From Opitutaceae bacterium (GTDB taxonomy: Bacteria > Verrucomicrobiota > Verrucomicrobiia > Opitutales > Opitutaceae), in assembly GCA_030648295.1 (NCBI GenBank), contig JAUSID010000116.1, positions 1-40,656 of the forward strand: DNA of 40,656 bases. Reading direction: 5' to 3'. Below, in pieces: positions 20,418 through 27,711 of the stretch. Position 1 is the stretch's first letter, and the number at the start of each line of letters is the position of its first letter. The notes under the pieces are model-generated. The model worked only from the letters and a program-made list of their open reading frames with translations, was not told the DNA's origin and ran no database searches. Position numbers and translations under genes: made by a program.

Positions 20418-21188
20418 CTAGCTCGTCGTGAGCCGCGCCGTAATAGCCTTCACCCGCGCGGCGGCTGATTCGTTGGCGCGGTGGATCGCCTCCTCGGCCG
20501 TCCGGGGCGGAGTTTGCGACACCGCCATCGTCATCACGTCGAGGGCGAGGATCGTCCGGTAGCCGGCGCGAGCGTAGGCCTCGTAGAAATCGGTGGCCTC
20601 ATTGATTTCGGACCCGGCTGATTTTTCCCAGGCCGCCGGATCAATGATGTCCTTCGCTTCCAGCGTCGGCTGGGCGAGGTAGAGCTCTCGCGCGTGTCCA
20701 ACGATCATCTTGATCACGCGCTTCAGCGCGTCGCGCTGGTCAGCCTCGCCGAGCCGCCGGACGCTCTCTGCCAGTTTGTCGATCATCGCGATGCTCGGCG
20801 CGACTTCGCGCTGCAGCGCGTTGGCTCCGCGCCGCAGGGTTCTTTGGATGGCAGCCATGTTCCGCTGCACAATTTCGATTTCCTTGCGGATGGCCCGATC
20901 GGCCGGACTGGCCTTCAGCCGCTCGAGCAGCTCGTGGCCGGACTTCAGCAAGTCGGCGTGCTGCGCCGTGAGGGTGTCATGCGTCGGCTTGAGTTCGCCA
21001 TGACGCCCCTGGGCATACTGGCCGATCATCCGGACGTAATCCTTCAGCGCTTCGCCGATGCCGATGCAGACCACGAGTGACTGAATCAGGAAGCGTCGCG
21101 CCGTCTCCGGCTCGGCTTCGCGCAGAGCTGCCTGGATCCGATCGATGCGGCGGTTGAGCGCGTTTTCCGCCTTTTCGATGGGTGCCAT
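20418..21188 (-). CDS. Unrecognised alpha-helical protein
   Basis: The 256-residue product starting MAPIEKAENALNRRIDRIQA is almost entirely helical and charged, without a signal peptide, membrane segment or Cys/His metal cluster. I do not recognise a family. Helices with regular Leu/Ile spacing (for example KSGHELLERLKASPADRAIR) suggest a helical bundle. The start at 21188 is chosen over 21242 because the upstream extension is Ala/Pro-rich and looks non-coding. The gene is the only intact one between the two inverted 75-bp hairpins (19798 and 21383), so it may be passenger DNA or a chromosomal gene trapped between element ends. Confidence 0.7.
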   Translation of the reverse strand: MAPIEKAENALNRRIDRIQAALREAEPETARRFLIQSLVVCIGIGEALKDYVRMIGQYAQGRHGELKPTHDTLTAQHADLLKSGHELLERLKASPADRAIRKEIEIVQRNMAAIQRTLRRGANALQREVAPSIAMIDKLAESVRRLGEADQRDALKRVIKMIVGHARELYLAQPTLEAKDIIDPAAWEKSAGSEINEATDFYEAYARAGYRTILALDVMTMAVSQTPPRTAEEAIHRANESAAARVKAITARLTTS

Positions 21189-21382
21189 GCGCGGTGCGGT
21201 GGCGAAGGGTGAAAGCGCTGCGGCCGCCGGAGGGCAACGCACAATTTGGGTCGAAGTCTGCCGTTCGCCCGCGTCACCCCGTTTACCTGTGCCCCGAGGT
21301 CGTCCAAGGGGTCATGTCGTCCACGAGCAGGTCGCCCGCCAACTTCCGATGTATCCGCGAAAATGGCGCAGCCATTTTCACT

Positions 21383-21457
21383 TAGCAGCCCGTCGGCTCC
21401 GTCGGCCTCGCATTCGCTACCCCAAAAATCGAATTTCCTAAGTCCGACAGGCTGCTG
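21383..21457. repeat. 75-bp hairpin repeat, right copy of the inverted pair
   Basis: It starts TAGCAGCCCGTCGG and ends CCGACAGGCTGCTG and is the inverted counterpart of 19798-19872. The matching 19-bp palindrome AAAATGGCGCAGCCATTTT is at 21360-21378, and similarity extends inward to about 21315. No transposase reading frame is attached on this side. Confidence 0.85.
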
Positions 21458-21538
21458 GCACGCGAATTCGCACCCAATTCACGCCGGCTTCATCGGCACT
21501 TCATCCGACGCCCACAGGCTAAGGCACCCTCCGTTGCC

Positions 21539-22034
21539 ATGAAAATCGACATCCTGGTCGCCTACATCCCGCGCTACCGTTTCGGCCACGAGGCGAACTT
21601 CGTGCCGCCCATCACTGGAATTCATCTCGCAGCGATCACTCCGCCCGATCACACGGTGCGCGTCTTCCACCAGCACGCCGCTGTTCGAACAGTTGCAGGG
21701 TGCGGGCCGGCTGCTGCCGGACCGGGGATGGGAATACTACAACGGCTACAACGTCGCGTTTGCGCCGCGCCTGATGTCGCCCGACGAACTGCTCGCCGCG
21801 CACCGCGAACTTTGGCAACGGGCATTTTCACCCGCCCATGTCGCGGCTCGCGTCGCCCGGGCGGCGCGGTCGCTCCGGACGGGCGCCGCGCTGCTTTCTT
21901 CCGCCATGAACGGATTCTACGGCCTCAAACGCGCGCGCGGAAACGAGCCGCTCGACATGCGGGAATGCACCGTCGCTCCGCCCGCGGCGACACCCGTTCT
22001 CGCCGGGGCGGACGCGGCGGTCGCACCGGCATGA
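21539..22034 (+). pseudogene. B12-binding radical SAM protein, centre deleted
   Basis: The start [20 protein letters not shown] with [19 protein letters not shown] is the N-terminus of a B12-binding-domain radical SAM protein. After about 45 residues the frame changes, and the sequence [20 protein letters not shown], then [19 protein letters not shown], is the C-terminal end of the same kind of protein. The catalytic CxxxCxxC segment and most of the barrel are absent. The junction lies near 21670-21680. It is not functional. Confidence 0.75.
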
Positions 22035-22167
22035 GGACGACGTGGCCGTGTTTCTGCGCGCCCGCGCGCAATGTGACCCACTGCCCCATCGCATAACCCA
22101 ATGCCCCGCGCCATCCAAGGACGCCCGCTTCGACGGTCGTTTCGTAGAGACTCACGATCCTACTCGA

Positions 22168-22302
22168 GTCGGGATTTCCCTTTACACTGTCCAACAGCAC
22201 CTGAATCCCGACACTTTTGTCGGGATTCTGTCGGGATTCCGAATTCGCACACTCGATACCATTGGAATCCCGACTTTGCTGTCGGGCAAATGTCGGGATT
22301 CG
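22168..22302. repeat. Cluster of GTCGGGATT repeats with a hairpin
   Basis: Five or more copies of AATCCCGAC or its complement lie within 135 bp. At 22203-22228 GAATCCCGACA and TGTCGGGATTC form an 11-bp stem with a CTTT loop. This stretch (22035-22627) has no gene that I can support. The short units may be binding sites or a decayed dispersed repeat. Confidence 0.65.
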
Positions 22303-22519
22303 CGTTCATGGACTAGTAGCCGTGTATTGCGTGGCGCGTCGTCGTCATGCTGATGCTCCTGCTGCTGCTCGTGCTGCTGTTCCACAGTTGTTGCTTATGC
22401 CACGCTCAACTCCCGCTCAGCAGCTTCGGTAGTTCGATCTTGTCGTCCAGCGCGCCAAGCACCGTCAAGAGCTGAGAGTTCTCAAACCTGCGCGCGAGTC
22501 TCCCGCCCAGCCCGTCGCG

Positions 22520-22603
22520 CACTCATCACTCGTCACTCATCACTCATCACTCGTCACTCGTCACTCGTCACTTGTCACTCGTCACTCGTCACTCGTCACT
22601 CCG
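22520..22603. repeat. Heptamer tandem repeat, 12 units
   Basis: The unit CACTCGT/CACTCAT repeats about 12 times in 84 bp, with a few single-base variants (CACTTGT, CACTCCG). It lies about 25 bp beyond the 3' end of the PQQ-like gene. Such arrays vary in copy number by slippage. Confidence 0.9.
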
Positions 22604-22627
22604 CACGGCCGCGCCACGGGACCCTAC

Positions 22628-23974
22628 TTACTTCCCAAGGCAGAACAGCTTCGTGCCGGTGCGGACGTAGAGGTTGCCTTGCGCGATCGCGATGCTCGAG
22701 CGATGGCGGGTGTCGTCGCCGTCGTCTTTGAAACTGGCCTTGTGGAGCAGCTTGAACGCCGGACCGCCGGCCTGGATCACAGAAACGTCGGCGTCGAAGT
22801 TCATCACGTAGATCTTGCCGTCGGCCGCGGTGGGCGACGCCTGGAAAACGGAGCGGCCGCCGAGATCTCCGCTCCAGATGACCGAGCCATCGGCGGGGTC
22901 GACGCAGAACAGTTTCCGCTTCGTGCCGTTCAGAATGTAGAATTTCCCCTCGTAGAAGAGCGGCGTGGGCACATCGGCGGTGAGATCGCGCTCGTTCTTC
23001 GTCGGCGCGGCCTCGGCCGGATCCTCTGTCGGTTGAACGTGGCTCTGCCACGCGAGGGCCTGCTGGTGCGTGAGCGTGCCGTGGCCGCCGGCCTTCACAG
23101 CGTAGACGGGCGCGTTCTTCGGACCGCAGGCGAGAATCACGCGGCCGTCGGTGGCCGGCGACGGCACGAGCCGCCAGTGGCCAATCTTCGTCGGGTTCCA
23201 CGTGCCCCAGCGCCAGAGCTCGGCGCCGTTTTTTGGATCGTGGCCGGTGATGCAGTCACCGCCGACCACGACGAGTTCGGCGCGTCCATTGTGCACGAAC
23301 GGCAGCGGCGTGCTGAACGCCTCGCGCGATTCCGCGACGGCCTCGGAGGGCCGCAGCGCGCGCCACAGATCCCTGCCCGTGGCGGGATCGATCGCGAGAA
23401 GGTAGGACTCGTTGCCGGTGGGCTTGCCGCGGCCGCGCACGGCGACGTCACGCTGGAGCACCTGCATGATGAGCTGGCCTTCGTGCAGTAGCGGGCTGCT
23501 GGAGAACGTCCACTGGAACGCAAACGGCGCGAGGTTGCGCTCCCAGAGCTTTTTACCGGCGACGTCGAAGCCGACGAGCTCGCCGGTGCCGAAGAAAAAC
23601 ACCGCGAGCTTGCCGTCGGTCACCGCGGACGGGGAGCACGAGTTGCTGTATTGGCCGTCGGTGGTGAACTCGCTGATGTCGGCGCGCCAGAGCTGCGCGC
23701 CGGTGCGGCGGTCGAGGCAGAGTGCGGCCTGCTTGCCACTCCTGGTGTCGGCCGCCGTGACGAACACGCGCTCGCCCCAAATCACCGGCGTGCCGGCGGA
23801 AGAGCCGGGCATCTCGACCGCCCATTTCACGCCGGCGGTTTTGCTGAATTTGGCCGGCAGATTCTTCTCGGGGCTCGAGCCGTTGTGCGCGGGTCCGCGC
23901 CAGTTGGGCCAGTTTTCGGCGCGCGCGGTGGCGGCGAGGAGGAAACACGCAAACAGCAAGGTCGAGGAGCGCAT
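22628..23974 (-). CDS. Secreted PQQ-like beta-propeller protein
   Basis: The 448-residue product has a signal peptide (MRSSTLLFACFLLAATARAE) followed at once by NWPNWRGPAHNG, the usual opening of outer-membrane/periplasmic PQQ-like propellers. Repeated blade signatures follow, such as ALCLDRRTGAQLWR, FDVAGKKLWER, LAIDPATGRDLWRAL and FCVDPADGSVIW. The start at 23974 is preferred because it gives a clean signal peptide. Such proteins in Verrucomicrobia and Planctomycetes have unassigned roles; true PQQ dehydrogenase activity is not implied. It is divergent from the LamG-like gene, with 317 bp between (23975-24291) in which I see no gene or clear signal. Confidence 0.9.
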   Translation of the reverse strand: MRSSTLLFACFLLAATARAENWPNWRGPAHNGSSPEKNLPAKFSKTAGVKWAVEMPGSSAGTPVIWGERVFVTAADTRSGKQAALCLDRRTGAQLWRADISEFTTDGQYSNSCSPSAVTDGKLAVFFFGTGELVGFDVAGKKLWERNLAPFAFQWTFSSSPLLHEGQLIMQVLQRDVAVRGRGKPTGNESYLLAIDPATGRDLWRALRPSEAVAESREAFSTPLPFVHNGRAELVVVGGDCITGHDPKNGAELWRWGTWNPTKIGHWRLVPSPATDGRVILACGPKNAPVYAVKAGGHGTLTHQQALAWQSHVQPTEDPAEAAPTKNERDLTADVPTPLFYEGKFYILNGTKRKLFCVDPADGSVIWSGDLGGRSVFQASPTAADGKIYVMNFDADVSVIQAGGPAFKLLHKASFKDDGDDTRHRSSIAIAQGNLYVRTGTKLFCLGK

Positions 23975-24291
23975 GGGGTGAGGGGGAACGAAAACGCTGG
24001 GCCCCACTCCGAGAAGTCGTCCCACCGGGGTCAAGCTGCCAGCGGCGGTCGGCGGCCGCTTGGAGCGGCGTACTGGGCATCAGGCCGGCACGTTCACGAA
24101 GACGCGAAGCGCGCGAAATCAGGGGAACGCAAATCCACGCTAGTCCATTCGCGGCGAACCGGTAACGGCACGCCCTCTTCCGCCGCGTCCTCCACTTCTG
24201 CGATAGCGCGATTCAAGAACCGCTCACCGCCGTCCGCGCTTTCGAATCTCGCTGCGGCGGTGACCAGCGGTCAGCCTGTCGTCTGAATCTC

Positions 24292-25254
24292 ATGCGCCGC
24301 ATTACCCTTTACCTGTTTCTCATTGCCACCGGCCTCGGGTTGGCCGCACCGGCCCCGGGGGATGGAACCGTCGTGGAAAGGATGCCGGGCCTCGTGGCCT
24401 TTTGGACGTTTGGCGAGGAGCCCGGCCAGCCTCGCCTCTCGTCCGGCACCAAGGACCGTCACCCGCTGCAAGAGGTGGGCGGGCCCATCGCGCGCGTGGC
24501 CGGCGGACCTTTTTCCGGCTATGCGGCGGAGCTGAACGGCCGGCAGTATCTCCGTATTGTCTATGCGGAGACGGGGAACCTGAACATCTCCGGCCCGCGC
24601 GCCCAGGTCAGCATGTTCGCCGTGGTCCGCATTGTTGACCTGAAGCAGAGCCGCACCATTGCCGGCATGTGGAGCGAGGGCAAAGGCCGCGACGACGACA
24701 CGGGCACGCGGCAGTATGCGCTGCTGATGAACATGCCGACTTATGGTGGCGCCAACCAACTCGTGCCCCACATCTCGAGCGAGGGCGGGGTGACGCGACG
24801 GGCCGACGGCAGCGCGTTTCCCTGGTGCGCCGACTATGCCGCCACCCGTCAACCCGTGCCGGAGGAGCGCTGGTGCACGCTCGGCTTTACCTACGACGGG
24901 GCTTACATCCGGGCGTATATCGACGGCCGGCTGGACGCGCGCGAACTCGACCCGGCGAAGGACAAGCGCGAGGACCGATACTTTACCGAAGGCGGCCCTG
25001 ACGGCAGGGATCGCGGCATGAACCCGTATTATCACGGCCGCGGCATTTTCAGCTACGATCCGGATAAACACGCACACACCAAGATCGGCGGCAGCGACTT
25101 TACGGTCGGAGCGCGGATGGCGGTGGGTTCGATGCTACGGGAAGCCACGAAAGGCCGCTTCGGTGGACTCGCCGTTTTCAACCGCGCGCTCACCGATGCA
25201 GAAATGCTGACGCTGCATCAGGCCGCCGCCGTCGAGGCGCTCAACCGGCCATGA
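24292..25254 (+). CDS. Secreted LamG/concanavalin A-like protein
   Basis: The 320-residue product has a signal peptide ([19 protein letters not shown]) and a single jelly-roll type domain: [10 protein letters not shown] at the start, [34 protein letters not shown] and near the end [15 protein letters not shown]. These are typical LamG_3 phrases, where [11 protein letters not shown] marks the last strand. It may bind or process polysaccharide outside the cell. It converges with the oxidoreductase at 25272, with only 17 bp between the stop codons. Confidence 0.88.
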   Translation: MRRITLYLFLIATGLGLAAPAPGDGTVVERMPGLVAFWTFGEEPGQPRLSSGTKDRHPLQEVGGPIARVAGGPFSGYAAELNGRQYLRIVYAETGNLNISGPRAQVSMFAVVRIVDLKQSRTIAGMWSEGKGRDDDTGTRQYALLMNMPTYGGANQLVPHISSEGGVTRRADGSAFPWCADYAATRQPVPEERWCTLGFTYDGAYIRAYIDGRLDARELDPAKDKREDRYFTEGGPDGRDRGMNPYYHGRGIFSYDPDKHAHTKIGGSDFTVGARMAVGSMLREATKGRFGGLAVFNRALTDAEMLTLHQAAAVEALNRP

Positions 25255-25271
25255 AAGGTTTCGATGGCACA

Positions 25272-26663
25272 TCATGACGCCGACGGCACCTCCCAACCGC
25301 GGCGATATGCTTTTGTCAGCAAGGCGTTCGCTTCGGTGTCGTTGGTGATGCGGCAGTTTTCTGCATCCCACCGCAGCACGTTTGGCTCGGTCCGGCCGGC
25401 CCCCTTCGCGCGCCGTTTTCCCGGCGAGCGCGCCACACGCGTTGCCACATTACCCAGCTGCACGGTTTCGGTCAGCGGACCGGCGTAATCAAACCCGTCG
25501 CTGGTCTTGGTGCCCGCGATGATGGCATCGACCCAGCGATGCCAGTGATTGAGGCCCTGGAGATCCTTCGGGTACACGAACCCGACGAAATTCTCCACTG
25601 GATACAGGCGCGGCCCGCCCACGTGCGGCAGCACCATGTTGCCTTTTTCGCCGATAAACAGCGACCCGGACCTCGGCAGGTCCAGCTCGGGTGGCATCTG
25701 CGCCAGTTTACGCTCGGGCTGCAGTCCGCCATCCGTCCAGGTGACGTTGAGCGTCGCTCCAGCCGTGCGCTCGTTGCCCGGGAAAACATATTGGATCGTT
25801 TGAAACGTGGGCCAGATATGGCGATTGATCCCGCTGTTCGTGGCGACGACCGAGAGCGGGGCTTTGATGCCCAACGCGGTGAAAACGGGATCGAGGATAT
25901 GGCAGCCGAAATCGCCCAGGATGCCGCCGCCAAAATCCTGCCAGTCACGCCACGCGGCGGGATGATAAACACCGGGCGCATACGGGCGCGCCGGCGCGCC
26001 GCCGATCCAGAGATCCCAATCCAACTCGGCCGGCACCGGACCCGGCTCCGGCGGCTCGAGCAGCCGGGTCTGCGAGTTTCCGGCCGCGGACTGCCACGAG
26101 CGCACCTCCTTCACCTTTCCGATGACGCCCTCGTGGATGAGGCGCGTGGCGAGCCGATACTCCAACCGGGAGTGGATCTGGTTTCCCATCTGCGTGACGA
26201 CGCCCGTTTTCGCCGCCCACAACTGCATCTGCCGCGCCTCCCACACCGTGTGCGCCAATGGTTTTTGGCAATAGACGTGTTTGCCGCGCTTCATGGCCTC
26301 GATTGCGATGAGCGCGTGCATGTGGTCGGGCGTGGAGACGCTGACCGCGTCGATGGCATCGCCCAGTTTCTCCAGCATCGCCCGGAAGTCTTTGAAATGT
26401 GGCACGTCCGGCGTGACCTGGTCGGCGCGAGCGAAGTGGGTTGAATCGACATCGCAGAACGCGACGTGCTTCACCTTCTCGTGGCTCGCGAGACTGTGGA
26501 CGTCGTTGTAGCCCATTTTTTCGAGGCCGACCGCCGCGAGCTGGAGGCGGCTGTTCGGGTTGCGGGCGCCCAAAATCGCCGGGAACCCGAGCACGGCGCC
26601 AGCGAGCGCAGTCTGCTTGAGAAAAGTCCGGCGGGTGGTCGTGGCGGGTGAAGTCGGGTTCAT
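25272..26663 (-). CDS. Tat-exported Gfo/Idh/MocA family oxidoreductase
   Basis: The 463-residue product starts with a twin-arginine leader (TTRRTFLKQTALAGAVLGFP). A Rossmann NAD(P)-binding domain follows, with AFCDVDSTHF and DAVSVSTPDHMHALIAIEA, and then the EKP-like catalytic phrase GKHVYCQKPLAHTVWEARQM. The second domain has DFGGGILGDFGCHILDPVF. Family members oxidise or rearrange sugars and sugar derivatives. The nearby PQQ, LamG and TonB genes fit a saccharide-use setting. A sister protein is encoded at 35136-36410. Confidence 0.93.
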   Translation of the reverse strand: MNPTSPATTTRRTFLKQTALAGAVLGFPAILGARNPNSRLQLAAVGLEKMGYNDVHSLASHEKVKHVAFCDVDSTHFARADQVTPDVPHFKDFRAMLEKLGDAIDAVSVSTPDHMHALIAIEAMKRGKHVYCQKPLAHTVWEARQMQLWAAKTGVVTQMGNQIHSRLEYRLATRLIHEGVIGKVKEVRSWQSAAGNSQTRLLEPPEPGPVPAELDWDLWIGGAPARPYAPGVYHPAAWRDWQDFGGGILGDFGCHILDPVFTALGIKAPLSVVATNSGINRHIWPTFQTIQYVFPGNERTAGATLNVTWTDGGLQPERKLAQMPPELDLPRSGSLFIGEKGNMVLPHVGGPRLYPVENFVGFVYPKDLQGLNHWHRWVDAIIAGTKTSDGFDYAGPLTETVQLGNVATRVARSPGKRRAKGAGRTEPNVLRWDAENCRITNDTEANALLTKAYRRGWEVPSAS

Positions 26664-26883
26664 GAGGTGACGTTAATGAAGTAATGACTCGAGGCGCCGT
26701 CGCGAGCGAGCCCGATTGGGGGCAGCGGAAGAAGAACCCACGCCGCGTCTCGTCCAGGTTCGGCGCTTGGAAACACGCGTACGCGCAGCACCGTCAGGTG
26801 GTTGTTGCGATCGGCGGCTCGAGATTGCGCGCCATCGGTCGCGGCCCTCGCGACCTCGGTGCTGCACGGTGGGTCGCCCCGTT

Positions 26884-27013
26884 TGACTTGGCGTAACGCC
26901 GCGGCATACACGAAACCAATTTGACGCCGGACGAGTTCGGCAAAGGCGTTTTCGGAATGTTCGTCAGCATAGCGGCGGAGCAATTCGGCGAGGGCCGCCG
27001 TCGAAACCATCAA
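26884..27013 (-). pseudogene. ECF-type sigma factor remnant (N-terminus only)
   Basis: LAELLRRYADEHSENAFAEL followed by VRRQIGFVYAAALRQV is the start of region 2 of the sigma-70-like factors common in Verrucomicrobia and Planctomycetes. After RQV the usual continuation (DAHLAEDVTQAVF) is missing and the frame runs into unrelated sequence up to 26690. Only about 43 residues are convincing, so no working sigma factor can be made. Confidence 0.65.
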
Positions 27014-27027
27014 ACGAGAATTCAGAC

Positions 27028-27352
27028 ATGAAAACCAAGGCCATTGAGTTCAACGCTGATGACCTCGTCGGCAGCGTCGAGGCGTTTGCGCGTCACGTGA
27101 CGGGCAAACAAAAGCTCACCCTGAGCACGGCGACGATGCCGTTGCCGCCGCCGGTCAAACCGCTCACACCCTCACAGGTGCGTTCGATCCGCCGGAAGCT
27201 CAACGTGAGTCAACCGGTGTTTGCCGCGATGATGAATATTCCGACTGTGACCGCCGCCAGTTGGGAGCGCGGACGGAGGAAGCCGACCGGCGCGGCCCTG
27301 CGCCCTGCTCGACATCGCCCGCAAGCATCCCGAAGTATTGCTCGCCGGATGA
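27028..27352 (+). pseudogene. HTH antitoxin-like regulator with a frameshift
   Basis: MKTKAIEFNADDLVGSVEAF is followed by an XRE-type helix-turn-helix: LTPSQVRSIRRKLNVSQPVF, AAMMNIPTVTAASWERGRRK, PTGAAL. This is the arrangement of antitoxins or regulators of RelE/HigB-type systems. One extra C near 27303 shifts the frame; in the correct frame the protein would end RLLDIARKHPEVLLAG at 27352. No toxin gene is next to it. The lesion could be real or a sequencing error. It is divergent from the sigma remnant, 14 bp away. Confidence 0.65.
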
Positions 27353-27372
27353 TTCGCCCCCTTCCGACTCGC

Positions 27373-27596
27373 CTATCGTTTTTTCTTCGCGGCCATCGCC
27401 GACATTTTATCGGAAGCACGGCGATACTCGATCGCCGCGATGAAATCTTCCCTCTGCCGGTCGGCCAGGAGCGCTTGGGCATCGCTGATGATTCGGTCCC
27501 AGTCGTAACCAGGCCGGCCGGCGCCGGCTTCCTTCGACAGCTTCCGTCCGCGCGCAAACCGGACAGAAAATCGAAGGGCGCCGGATCAATGGTCAT
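27373..27596 (-). pseudogene. Small hypothetical protein with a frameshift
   Basis: Reading MTIDPAPFDFLSGLRADG and then, in a neighbouring frame, KLSKEAGAGRPGYDWDRI through EDFIAAIEYRRASDKMSAM and a Lys-rich end gives a coherent protein of about 74 residues. The frame changes near 27540. I do not recognise a family. It is included because both halves look coding and run in register with each other. Confidence 0.45.
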
Positions 27597-27711
27597 TGAA
27601 TTCTGACCACCCGCGAGGCCGAGCCCGCGCAATGCTCGCCGACATACCACCCCGGCGGGGTGTTCCGCTGCGCCTACACCCACTCGCGCGAGGCGCCCGT
27701 CTCACCCCTGG

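Noticed and set aside
22520-22603. CRISPR-like array
   Set aside because: The repeats are 7-bp tandem units with no spacers, and no cas genes are present.
27028-27352. A complete toxin-antitoxin pair
   Set aside because: Only an antitoxin-like HTH frame is present, with a frameshift. Neither neighbour resembles a toxin.
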